A stretch of 64,000 nt of DNA, from the NCBI GenBank assembly GCA_020226215.1, contig CM035236.1, forward strand, positions 9,119,001 through 9,183,000. The letters run 5' to 3'. Of the stretch, positions 37,702 through 50,000 are shown piece after piece. The position numbers and the translations under genes were made by a program. The notes below the pieces were generated by a model. That model was not told the DNA's origin, searched no databases, and worked only from the letters and a program-made list of their open reading frames with translations. How positions within the stretch are numbered: position 1 is the stretch's first letter; every line of letters begins with the position of its first letter. This DNA comes from Sindora glabra (lineage: Eukaryota; Streptophyta; Magnoliopsida; Fabales; Fabaceae).

Positions 37702-39816
37702 TCACGGCGCATGACACCTGAAACATTTGATTGGAAACCATATTTGGACGTATTTTGGCAACGAAAAAACCTTTGAATTCAAATGACTGTGCCGTTCTGG
37801 TATTGAGCTTCTCATCTTTTCGGCTTTCGTCTGTGCCTTTCTCAACTTGTTTAGAATCTTATCCGTTGATGATGATTTCTTCTTTTCCAATTTCATCTGT
37901 GTTAAATGTTTCAATGTTAGCAAGTATAAATAACTCCTAACTACCCTTCAACAAATCTAAAACCTTGGTTTATAGGATGGTGATACGGAAAAATTTATAG
38001 TTGCCCAGCACTACATCAATCAAAATTAAGAGAAATTTTAAAGGGGTTAGTTGAGGAATTAATTATTGTATCAACTTTTTAATAAGAATGAAGTTGATAG
38101 TGAACCCACAGATTATGCGTTTACCGGATATTTGAGCAACTAAGAATTTTTTGTAACAAGAGTTTACAATAAACTCGAGATATATATGACAAGATAAAAA
38201 CATTATAATTATGAAAAAGAAAAAAGTAAATAACCTCAAGTTTGCGAATTGCTGCTTCAGCCTTTGCCTTCTGCAAATTCTCCCATGCAAGGATCTTGGC
38301 TTCCTCTCTCTCTAACCTGCATCGAAACAGACACCATGGAATTTTATTTTTCTTGCTAATAATACTACTTTACATGCATCAGTTAAATTATTGGCAATAG
38401 ACCTCGAAAATTAGAAAAAGGCTGTGGTATTTGCACAACATACTTGGAAACGTTTATGTTAGACTCAGCAAGATCCCAAGACGAAGCGTGAGTTTCCACA
38501 TTGCTTTCCCTGAAGCCCTTGCTCTGCAGCCAATCCTTCTTACTAATTTTGATCGCATACCTCTTCTTAGACCTCCTTATTACAGGAGCCTGACTGTCAA
38601 CCTGCACATCTCTCACCTCTAATTTACCTGAATGATGACTACCTGAATCCATGGCCGAATTGGGAGAAGACCTGGGGGATAAATGACTATCATTCTCCGT
38701 CTCAGGGCTCATTTGGGTACCTTTATCGCATCTCAGAACAAGAGATTTCGTAGCGTCCTCAGTCTTAGATTCATCATCTTTATCATCTGTAAATTAACTT
38801 TAATTGGTAAGCACGTAGATGCTCACATGTCGAAATCAGGTAGCCTTTGGTTTTGACAGAAGAAATCAATCATCCCAAAACCTAGTCACATACACCACCC
38901 TACTGTATATAAGGAAAATGCTTTTACACACGTTTCACTCCACTAGCACTCCAGAGAAAGTCGAGATCCATTCTTGTGTGCAAGTCCCACCTCCTTCTTA
39001 TAAGTGCAAGCAGAGGGCAGCCTTATGTAGTTAGTATCATTCAAATTTTAGTGGCTTAGAACCAGGAAATTAAGCCGTTGAGTGCCTCATGTGATATGAT
39101 TCGTATATTCCCGTTGTCACTAGCATATTTGGAATTGTATTAATTGTTATTTTTTGAATTAATTTGAAATTTTATAAATTTTCTACGATTCCATTGGAGC
39201 TATAATCACATTGCAAATCATTTATCAGAAGCAATATACCTTGAGAATTTGGCGGTGAGGGATGATAGAGCAATTCTGACCACCTTGGAGCGCTATTCAA
39301 AGGCAATACACCATTTTCACTGAGCGTTGGACAAGAATATCTTACTCCATTATTATCACCATCGTAATTAAGCACAGAAACACTATGAGGTGCCAACACT
39401 CCGGTCGAAAAAGGCGAACCGGCCACTAAGTATTTATTCATGGCCAAACCTTCGAGCAAGGGAAACGTAGGCGAATGATTCGGGTAATAAGCCACTGCAG
39501 GAGGCACAATCGGACCACTTTTCGATTTGGGTCTACGCTGAAATTGAACATTCGAACTTCTGCCATTAAAATAGCCTGAATTAGGGCTACAAATCCACCT
39601 TTCTGCTTCATCCCATTTGGAGGGCAAAGTTCTTCCGCTATTAAGGAATGGAGGAGTAAAACCAGCAACACTTGCTCGTCTTCTGTTGCTGCTTTCTTTC
39701 TGCGGTACACGTTCCGAACTCCAACCCTTTTGGCTTCCGATGCTTTTTTCTCTGTAAATGGGTGCTCCTGGACTCGGAAACGAACTCAAGTTCTGGGAGG
39801 AAAATGAGTTCTTCAT
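37702..39816 (-). CDS. Remorin family protein, long N-terminal type (4 exons)
   Basis: A plant-specific plasma-membrane nanodomain scaffold protein. Exons in transcript order: 39816-39240, 38786-38444, 38316-38235, 37896-37702; junctions are GT-AG and in frame, 398 aa. The N-terminal region is long and disordered (Ser/Pro-rich) and holds the SKWDEAERWICSP motif (about residues 66-78) shared by long remorins. A basic stretch RRSKKRYAIKISKKDW lies before the domain. The remorin_C coiled coil starts at about 307 (LEREEAKILAWENLQKAKAE) and runs to about 365 (MKLEKKKSSSTDKILNKLRK, then AEKMRSS). The C-terminal end IKCFRCHAP has two cysteines in the position where remorins are S-acylated, and is the likely membrane anchor. 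The start follows from the first ATG of exon 1. The subgroup (5 or 6) is not certain. Confidence 0.92.
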
Positions 39817-40020
39817 CGTGATGCTGGCTTTGGAAGTTCCGGTCGTCTATAACCTGAAGAAGCCCGTGTCATATTACGACGGTGTGGAAACTTGTACCAT
39901 GTCTTGGCCCTTTTTCTTGTGCTTCTGTTTTTTTCACCACCATTTTAACTCGGGGGTTGATATCTTCGTCCCGTTAAATCTGCACAGATTCTCTGTACTC
40001 AGAAGGTAACAAAATTATCA
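39817..40020 (-). promoter_or_regulatory. 5' UTR/promoter-proximal region of the remorin gene
   Basis: Balanced base composition continues upstream of the remorin start to about 40090, then changes sharply to AT-rich DNA. This fits a leader and core promoter. No convincing TATA box was singled out. Confidence 0.35.
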
Positions 40021-40752
40021 GCCTTTGACCACTCAGGCTAAGGTTAGTATGGGTCTCTCCCGAGGAACACAGGCATGGACTGCGTCAAGCAACAAATTTG
40101 ATTAAGAAAAGGCGCAAAAAATTTTAAAAAAATGCAAAAAATGCTATGATCAATCATTGTCAAATAGCGTTGATGCTGCTAGTGTTTCTAACGTTTTTGA
40201 ATGGATGGCGAAGTGGGACATGCATATTTAATTCGTACATCTCTAAAATGTAAGATGTAATATACCAAATAAAGTGAAATGAAAAAATTAAATAAATAAA
40301 TAATTATAAAAGTACGCGTAATTTTTTTTTTTTTAAGGATAGTAATTATGAAAAATGCTAATTCTTCTGAAAAGTACATGCTAAATCCCTCACCGAAACA
40401 GATGAAGTGAAGTGTTTGCTATGCTATGGATGCAACGGAAAATTATGTTGGTGATATGAATCCAATGATTGAAGTTTGTTCCCCGAATATTTTTTTGGAA
40501 TTATTTGTTGGGTAATTATTATGTTTTTTAAATTTTACAATTAATATTATTAATTATTTATTTTATTTTTATTATAATTGTTTTTCCATTTTTTAATTTA
40601 ATATCAAAATAAACGACAACAATAAAGTATATAATAAAAAATACATATTTGATATTGTTAAAGTATTATTTCATAATCATTTCAAAAAATCCCATTTATT
40701 TTAATATTTTAAGTGAATAAAAAGATGAATAATTATAATAAAAGTAAAAATG
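40021..40752. other. Intergenic DNA upstream of remorin
   Basis: Becomes AT-rich after about 40100. A poly-T tract lies at about 40321-40335. No gene seen. Confidence 0.4.
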
Positions 40753-41944
40753 AGTAAACTTGTCAAAATGGGTAAATCTAATCCTACCAGACTAATTCAA
40801 CGGGATAAAAATTGTATGTCAAATCAATTTTAGGTTGTGTTACTTTTGTACTAAATTAGGTTTAAATCGAGTTATTACAGTATTAGTCCCAGTCTCAATT
40901 TCAGATCAATATTTATCAAGCGAATTTAGGCGATATCTGTTATATTTTATTACTATTATTATATTAGTTATTTATTATTAATTTTACATCATTAATTAAT
41001 TAAAATATATTATTATTACTATTATAAAATATAATTATATTTTATTATTATTACTTGAAATTTTATTATTTATGTTGGTAAGTCATATACATTATATATG
41101 AAAATAAATATATATTATTAAAATCTAGTAAATACATGAATTTGTATTTAATAATATATACATTTAATAAAATAATTTAAATTTTATATTGATCAATAAT
41201 TTTATATTATATATTTATTTTATAATTTTTATTTATTTTATATAACAAAATAAATATATATTATTAGACATATATTGATCAAGTCGAAAGTATTATATAT
41301 AAAAATAAATATATTTAATAATTTATATATTATTAAATATATATAAATAATATATTAATAAAAATAATTATAATAATTTATATATAATAAAAAATAAATA
41401 ATAATGTATTATATTATATGTATGTATATAATATATTTAAAATTAATATCAAAATTATTTATTTAAAATTTTTAAATAATTAAAAATTTTAATATAAAAG
41501 TACTAATTTAAAATTTAATATAATTATTTATTTTGATAAACTTATATGATATATATTAATAATATTAAATATATAAATTTATTAATTTCAATATTAAAAA
41601 TTATTTAATATTACTCATATATATAATTTTAATATCATATATATTAAAGTATAATTTTAATATATCAAAATTATTATTTTAATATATATATATATAAATT
41701 AAACATATAATAATAAATTATTTATTTATTACTTACTACTATTATCAAGTTAACGAGGTAACATAATAATTTGACAAATTAACACTTATCAATCCTAATT
41801 CTTTATCAAGTCGATTTAACCAATTTTAATCTCTTACCAGATCAAACCACTGTTATCATTTTTTATATCAGTTTCAATCTCAAATCAAGTAAAATTATAC
41901 CAATTATAAGTTAACTTGTTAAACCTAATCCATTTTGACATATA
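40753..41944. mobile_element. Diverged second copy of the hAT-type element, opposite orientation
   Basis: The right part (41740-41944) matches the inverse of 22540-22740: 'cttatcaatcctaattcttt', 'gtaaaattataccaattat', 'aagttaacttgttaaacct'. The left part (40753-40960) matches the inverse of 23560-23715: 'ctaattcaacgggataaaaa', 'cagtattagtcccagtctca'. The ends are decayed ('tgtcaaaatgggta' on the left, 'ccattttgacatat' on the right). Length about 1.2 kb, without transposase. Confidence 0.65.
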
Positions 41945-42609
41945 AAAAAAAGGAGACCAATAGTATTAGTTCTAAAATTTAAGAAATGTAATAATTATTA
42001 TATTTATAAATAAATAACTAAATACTATATTCAATTATAATTCTAAATATAAATATTTTTAATCAATTATTATTTATTTAAACTGTGATATCTAATCTTT
42101 TTTTAAATACAATTTATATCTTAAGTGACATTTAATTCGTAAAATTAAACATTTTTTTAAAATCCTAATATTTTTTAAAATTAAAGATGCTTAATTTGCC
42201 TAAAATTGAAAGCCTGGCAAACCAATCCATAAATTTTTTGTGTACTAAACTTACTACCAAGTCCACACAAATTGTGGACTAGCTTGCAGGTTAGCTTTTT
42301 TTTTAGGCAAAAAAGTGTTGGTTCACAAGTTACGATGCAAATTGGATTGTTCAACATGTTTAAATAAATTTTATTGAATTGGGCATAAATGGGCTCAACT
42401 CATATAAGATTTGGCTTGATCCAGTCCATTTGGCCAATTATACATTTCTACTAAGAATATAATTCCTAAAAAGTTAATTTTTGAGAATCTAACATTTTCA
42501 TTTTTAATTTAGTTAAAAATATTTATAGAGATACTACATTATTATATTTTAATTATTTTTAAAAATATTATTTAATTATTAAAAATATTTCTATTAATAA
42601 TTAAGTTGT
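41945..42609. other. Intergenic AT-rich DNA
   Basis: No coding frame supported. 42200-42430 contains a moderately complex patch ('gggcataaatgggctcaact', 'gatccagtccatttggcc') that may be the end of another hAT-like relic. Confidence 0.35.
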
Positions 42610-42945
42610 TATTAGAGGTGTGTGGTGACTGATAGTAATCATTAACAGTAGATGGTGGTGGTAAATAATGATAACTAATAATAAATAGTAATTTGATAGT
42701 GATAATATCAATAAATGGTAATTATCAATGATGGGTAGGGTTAAGTAGTGATCACTGATAATAAGTGGTAATTAGTTACAGTAACCAATAATAAATAGTA
42801 GTGGACAATGATCATTGATTATGAATGGAGTGAACAATAATTCTTGGTAGTGAGTGACAGCCCATAATAATTATTGAAAATGAGAAATGATTAACAATAA
42901 TGACTGATTATTAATAGTATATAATGGTGGATGAATAGTGAGATA
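42610..42945. repeat. Degenerate minisatellite built on 'gataatcattgataataa'-like units
   Basis: About eight to ten variants of a 35-45 bp unit of the form 'agtgata-atcactgataataagtggtaatta' occur head to tail, each changed at several places. No coding frame runs through it. Confidence 0.55.
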
Positions 42946-42984
42946 TATAAAATAATTTTTTTATATTAATTAAATATTTTTATA

Positions 42985-43275
42985 TTATAAGAATATAGGA
43001 TATCTAATTTCTTCAAAAGAAATATTTTTAAAGGTATAAAAAAATTTCGAACCAAACACTATAATAGAGGAAAGCGGATACATCCATGCATGCATGACAT
43101 AGACAGCAGCGTTGGTGCGAGGCCAATGAATGAGGGATTGGGTCCAGGCGAGAGGAACAGGAAGCGTTGTGAGGGAAGGAAGAGGACGAGTACTTGAGCT
43201 GTGATACATTGCGAGGAGGGCCTCTATTAACATCGGTGTATTTGTCATGTCTGATCCCAAGCTAGTAAATTCCAA
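42985..43275 (-). other. Open frame of 96 codons, unassigned, possible gene fragment
   Basis: The minus strand from 43275 has a 96-codon frame whose DNA (43060-43290) is clearly richer in G and C than its surroundings. The product includes LLAMYHSSSTRPLPS and a hydrophobic middle, but I recognise no domain. The first codon may not be ATG. It could be a fragment of a captured gene or chance. Confidence 0.25.
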
Positions 43276-43299
43276 ACGTCGGTCACGTGCTGTGGGCCG

Positions 43300-45310
43300 T
43301 GCAACATCACATGCTTAATTGTCGCATTATGCAATTATTAACCTTGTTTCCAACTCACTCCTGAGGTTGGATGCAGAAAAAAAAATTTAATTTTATTCTT
43401 CTTTATTTTAATAAAAAAAAGAAAAAATATATAATTAATTTAAATTTTATAATTTTTTAAATGCTTTTCAATTTAAATTTAAAATTTTTTTCTTTCCTTT
43501 CAATTTTCTCCTTACCTGAACAAAGGGTCAGTGAACGCCAATAATTTGTATTGCAAATTGACTCTGTCACTGACTCATTTTTACTATTTATGATTAAATT
43601 GTAAAAATGTTTAACTCTAGCCAGATTGCGGACAGTTAACTGATTGGGACAACAGCAGCTGCATCTAAGCTCAGATAATGATAGCAGTCGAAACTTCCGC
43701 AATTATTTAAGTCAGTAAATATGATACTGTATGAGTCAGTTTACCGGTAAACATTTGAGAGACTAATTAAATACGAGGATAGCTAACCTTGGCATTTATA
43801 AGCGGAGGTCAGTAATTTTCAATTTTTTTTTGTCTAGGTAAAAAAATTTATATTATTGATTTAATGACAATAAGATAATAAATAATATTTAAGTAATTTT
43901 AATAAAAATAAATTTAAAATATTTAAGTTAATTTTATTTATTTTCTCTAATCTTTATGATATATAATTAAAAAATAAAAAATGTAATTAATATATATAAA
44001 TTATAAACATTATAAATTAATATATAAATTAACTCTGACATTACACAATTTTAATTAATATATAAATTAAAATCATAATATATATCAAATTATAAACATT
44101 AGGATTTTGAAAAAAATATAATTACATTACACAATTATCTGACATAATTTTTAAATTTAAAAATTATCATATAACTTACTTATTACCAAATATGTTAAAA
44201 ATATCTTCTTTAATATATGTAACAAAACAATCATCAATTGATTCTTCGTAACCTTTAATGAAAATAATATTTTTTTTCATAATTATTTTACCCATATGTG
44301 AAATTAAGGCTTTAGGATTCTCAAATTTTATTCGGTAAAATTAAAATTTTACACGATTAATTCGATTAGATCATATTAATTTTGAATATATTTATTATCT
44401 CTATTATTTTAGTAAGTATTGTTTTAAATGATCAAAATAAAATAGAAGAAAAAATGATAAAAAATAATTAGTGTGTATGTTAAAATTTTGGTGAGATAAA
44501 TTTTGAAATTCAGCAGAAACATTTCAAATGATACATAGCAAATGAGATGATATGAGATTAGATTTTGAAAAAATTAATTGGAACACACATGCGACTCAGC
44601 CAGTGCGACAAAGGCTGAGCTACAGTAATGATCAGTCTAACCATTCTTTCGTCAATCAATAATTCATTAATAATGAATAAAATTGGGCAATTAATAAAGG
44701 CTAAGAACTGATGTCCCAGACTCTACAGAATTCCACGTAGAATTATCAAACTTTTCTTTATATATATATATATATCCTCTACCATGAACAATACCTGGGC
44801 CTCGGCCCTTAGCATCAAAGCTTTTACATTTTTTTGGGCTTTGTTGCTGGGTACAAAGCCCATGAAAATTTTGAAGGCTTTTGTACGTGATTGGATTTGT
44901 CGTTGGGCAAAAATTGGACTAATGTTTGATGCTTTGAGTTTAGAGACGTACCGAATAAATATGTCCTCATGCTTCCTACATAATAAACCAATAAAAGTGC
45001 TTCCTGGGGGAGAAGCAAGGCAATTTGGATTGACGTTCGCATCGTCTCCGAAGGTAGCAACGATCGATTAAACTCGATTCGAGTTCCATTCAAATATTTT
45101 GAGAATCAATCTACTTCTACTAAATCAATTAATTATTAGTAAGTTAATGCATTAGTTTATTTAATTTTAAGTCAATTTCAAACTGATTTATTTACTTTTC
45201 ATGTTAATTAGATTAATTATTCATGTCATATAAAAAATTGCTATTATATATGGCACTAACACAAAGAAGTCAACATACTACACAAACAGAATCCCATTCT
45301 TTTTGGGTAA
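43300..45310. other. Intergenic region, mixed composition
   Basis: 43300-44700 is AT-rich with no gene. 44784-45093 has overlapping open frames on both strands (95 and 89 codons), but neither resembles a known family and codon use gives no preference; I do not call a gene. A (TA)n tract lies at about 44760-44774. Confidence 0.35.
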
Positions 45311-45312
45311 AA

Positions 45313-45470
45313 AAATGTTATAAATATCAAAAGTGAAATTTGAAGTTAAATTTCAAATTTTTTATATTAATTAAATTTAATTTTACAAATTTATCTTTAC
45401 TATTCTATGTTCAATTAAGAGTTCTTGATTTACATCTGAAATCCGATTTCAGATTTGACTATTTTTGCAT
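45313..45470 (-). mobile_element. MITE-like repeat (family of the lipase introns)
   Basis: Reverse copy: 'gttataaatatcaaaagtga' at one end and the core 'ttttacaaatttatctttac' then 'ttcaattaagagttcttgat'. The far end is decayed. Confidence 0.45.
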
Positions 45471-47027
45471 TAAAGTATGATGCTATTTTAGGAGAAATTA
45501 TATCTGAATTTGGTTTATAGTTGTGTCTCAAATTTTGCTTGAGCTAGATGTTAACGGGCATTTAATTATTTATGAGGGCAATTAACAATCAGCTGTACAT
45601 GATACATACCGATGGCTTAACAAATCAAGTTGATTCACTTTAGCTTGCTATTAATTAGTGGAGAGTATGCCTTGGTCTTAGATGCAATACCAGCAGCTCA
45701 CTTCAACAAGAAGATTATTATAAGCAAATTTAATTACATATTATAAATTTATAATTTTATGATCTGAGGATGGCTTGCTGGGTAAGTACTAAGTGGAAGA
45801 GGGGGGCGGGAAACAAAACATTGTCCTCGAGACCCCTATGTTACGTGTAATTATTGAACGAATGGTATCCGAAACATTCTTCTGTTGATCGATCATGCAA
45901 TATTGTTGTGCAGAAACATTCTTTGAAACAAGGAATGCTCTTTCCGTGTCCTTTGGGGTTGTCGGATGAATTGTGAGCCTGCTATTTCAGCATCAAGAAA
46001 CTGAGCAAATCTCTTATAACTATTATGAAATCTAGGCTTGAAACTCATCAAACTAAAGTCATGCTAAGGCTGTAACTTAATAATTGCAGGCGCTGATTTA
46101 GTTAAAGACTTCTGCAAATCCAGGACTTATATTATTATGACATAAAAATGAGAAAGGAAGCAAGCAGAGACCTATAATTTGTCAGAACCAAGAAGGGTCC
46201 AATTCAGCCTATAATTGGTGCCAACAATTGCCACAGTCTTGCAATAAAAAGATATAACCACGTTATGATGCACCAACGACCTCAAACTAAAAGATTTCAT
46301 TTAATTTATGCAACAGTGCATAAATCTATGAATTTAAATATTTGGATCTATTAGTGCACATTATATTGGTAGGTCAAAGTCTCTCTCAAATGCCATGAAT
46401 CCGAGTCTGCCTGATTAGTCATTTGAAATAGGCCCTTTGATAGTAACAATTCAACACTCAAAAGTACTCTATTTATACGTCCATCGTTTAATAATGGCCC
46501 TTTGATTAATATTGCCGTGTTTTCTGAGCAAGATGACAAAGCACACACCAATATTTGCGTATGATATGAGGACGATTTGATGAGCCAACGTGGTCCTACA
46601 ATAATGCAGCACAGCAAGTAAACAGAGGTAAGTAGAACACTAACCATTGGAAGCAAAACCACCCCTTAATGTCAATGTAATGTCGCTGTCACTGATTTAT
46701 TTTTGGCTCACTGTTTATACTTTCACGGTTTCTGCTCGACGTTGAGAGACTTAATTTATAGGTACTGTCTCCCGCAGCATGACAGAAAGATTTGCCCTCA
46801 TTTAAACCTATTTAGAGCCGTCAAGTTAGTCTCTATCTCCATTGGGACACAAGTGCGATACAGACAAAATAAGTTTACGTAATCTTCGTCATCCATCAAC
46901 ATCTCCACCGCTTTGCCATTCATTTGAGATTTGATGAGTGCTATTTAGCCAATTGATGAGCGCCATTTAGCCATATTATACATATGAAATTTCATATTAA
47001 TTTTATTATTATTATTCTAACACTTGT
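45471..47027. other. Intergenic region of moderate complexity, no assigned gene
   Basis: Balanced base composition between 45900 and 46930. A 103-codon minus-strand frame (46662-46351) has no recognisable domain. The near-duplicate 'gatgagtgctatttagccaa' / 'gatgagcgccatttagccat' at about 46931-46973 is a short tandem duplication. It may be unique non-coding DNA or an old gene fragment. Confidence 0.3.
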
Positions 47028-50000
47028 TACTATAAAAATATTAATTTACATCAAGATATTATTAGCATTTATTTTTACATGATAATATTTTTTAAATTAT
47101 ATAAAATTTTAAGATGATAATTAAAAATTATGATTGACATTTATTTGAATGTAATAATATTTTTGAAATTAAGTAAAAAATTATTATATTAATTTTAAAA
47201 ATGAACAATATCTAATGTTTTGCACAAAAAAATTATGAAATTATAAGATGTCAATTTTCTTCATTATCGTTGTCCAAAATGACATTTAAAACAATAGGTT
47301 CGGTAAAGTAAAAATTTCACATATCAATATTGAATTTAACCAATATTTAAAAGTATAACAACATAATGCTTACTTTGGAATTGTGATGCATAAGACATCA
47401 ACATTGGAGTTCTGATAGGATGCTTCTCATTAATTCGAAAAAATTTTAAATTAAAAGTAAAGATAGAGTACAATGATAGGGATAGTTAAAAGACTACTTG
47501 GATCTCATTGAAAGAAGTAAAGTTTTCTTCAACATACAACAATTTGTAACAAGGATAAGGATTCTGATACAATTAGGATAGAAAACTCATTACTTATTGC
47601 TTTTGTTGTAAATGTGTAGCAATGGAACCTAGTAGTTTTTGTATATGTTGTTTTATGGAATTCGTAAATGCATAATGATTTGAAAAAAAATAGAATGTCA
47701 AAATAAATTCATGGAATTGTTTCTTCTTATATCATATGATTGTATTAAATAGAAAATATCAAAATACAAATAATTTTCTATATAAATTCATAATTTAATT
47801 GCAAATAGGGGAACTCATATTAAAACATAAATAACTTCATGTATAAATTCATAATTTGATTGTAGTTAGCATAAATGAAATAAAAAATATCAAAATAATA
47901 AGATGCCAATTATTATTAAAATTGATGTTTAGAAATAGTTCAAACAAATCTAGTTAAAAGATGCAAATTTTAATACGACAATTTGAAACTAATCGACATT
48001 TAACTTTATGGTATTTACCAATGTTGTGGGAAATAGTGAAAACATAAATGTCAATTATTTAAATAAATAACTGTTGTCTAAAAAGTATTTTAAAAAACTC
48101 TTTGAAAAATGTAAAACATTTACTTGTAATTTTGAATTTAACCAATTATCATGATCTGTTTCAAAGCATGTGATTGGCGTAGGGAGTTATTTCACACAAC
48201 AATGCCCTAACCTTCCCTAAATACATCTAAATTGTTTATCACATGTGAACATGCTTTTAAGATGAAAGAGATACAATTCTCAAAGACTTATTATGAATCA
48301 ATACAATGTCTCTCTTTATGCTTAGTAGTTCTAACGATCCCTAAGATGTACACTACTACTAAAGATGTTATATGGGCTTGCTTTCAATCCATCTAACAAC
48401 AAAAAAGTACTTATATAGAAGAAGATTCCTAAAGAAGTGAAAATAAACAATAAAAAGAAAATGAAAGTAAGTATTTATGAAATTTAATGAGTAAGAATTA
48501 ATCGACAAAGAGTTATTAAAATAAGTATTAACATGAGATTTAAAATTTATCCAAGAAAATGGTCATATTCTCCTATTTTTACTAATAAAGGTTGAAATTA
48601 AGTTAAACTATTTACTTACTCAGTATAGAAGAGAATTTAGAAGGTTAAATTTGTTAATTCTTGACCTTAATCAATTGAAATTCTAAGGATTCTTTATTAG
48701 GGTTCAATTTCTCCCTTTTTAATATTAGAGCTTGAGTTTCACCAAATTTAAAAAAAAAATGGAAGGGATGGCTGAGATTAATGTCCTTATCTTGATTGTT
48801 TAAAAATTTTGATAAGGATGAACTCTTTCTTAGATTGATTTGGAAAAAGGAAGGAAAAGGAAGAAGGAGAATGAAGGAAAAAAGAATAGTAGGGTTTATA
48901 GTGAATAATAGGAGGAGAGGGCTAAAGTTAGGTTTGAAAAAAGGTAAGGCATTTTTACTTTTTCAACTATATCTCCTTCATACTCATATACTCATATCTA
49001 ATCATTTATAATTTTTAATTATTTTATCCTATATGCTTTTTCTCAACTAGCCTCACAAGTATTTCATTTCAAGGTTATTTGAACAATTCATATTCTTTTA
49101 TCTTAAAAGTTCCATTCAAAACTCATTTAATTAATTAATTAATTAATTCTCTTTCCCTTAATGCCTCACTCACATTTTCCCCATTGAACTTTATTCACTC
49201 CACATAAATTTTTTACTATAATAATTAGCTAATTAATTCTGATGAGAATGTAACAAATAAATCAATAATTAAAATTTTAAATTCTAGGGTTGTAATACCA
49301 ACATCTAAAGGTATGATAACTACCAATTCCTTTGAAAATTTAACATACATAAGACATCAATTTGGTATTAATAACTAGTATCTATAGTTTTTGATAATAC
49401 ATATAAATTATAGATTTACCCTATATTTCAAATATCTTGGTAATGTCTTAACCTTCATTATCTAACTCTAAAGTATATGTGGACAAGGAAGACAACTCCT
49501 CCACCATTTTATCTAACACCTTTAGAGATATTAGAAATTTTGATTTATTCTACTTTCATATATTAACAAATCTCTTGATGTGTTAAATGGGATGGTAAGG
49601 TAATTGTCTTTCTCATCCATCCAAACTCTTACATTAGTAATGAAGGCAAATGTATTCTCTAAATTCATGATTTATCAATATATGAGAAGATTTCTTTTTG
49701 AATGATGGCAATAACAATTAGTAGTGACAATGGCAACAAGAAAAGAACAATAAGGATGTCCTTTTTTATTTATGCATATATTAATGTAATAATATATGCA
49801 AATGAATAAAATTATAGAATATATTTTTATAATCAAGGGTTTCCTTGTCCATATTTTTGTTAATTATCATTCAATGTGTTATTGATCTTATCGGTTTGTA
49901 TAAAGAGGAAAGTATGCTGAGAGAAATAATGTCATTATCATCTCAAATGTAAAATACTTTGAATTTGTATAAAAAAATTAACTAACTTAAAAAATGGTAT

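Noticed and set aside
44784..45093. Overlapping 95- and 89-codon frames on opposite strands
   Set aside because: No domain on either strand and no splice partners; probably chance in a more balanced patch.
46351..46662. 103-codon minus-strand frame with a hydrophobic start
   Set aside because: Looks superficially like a signal peptide, but the rest matches no family and no exon context exists.
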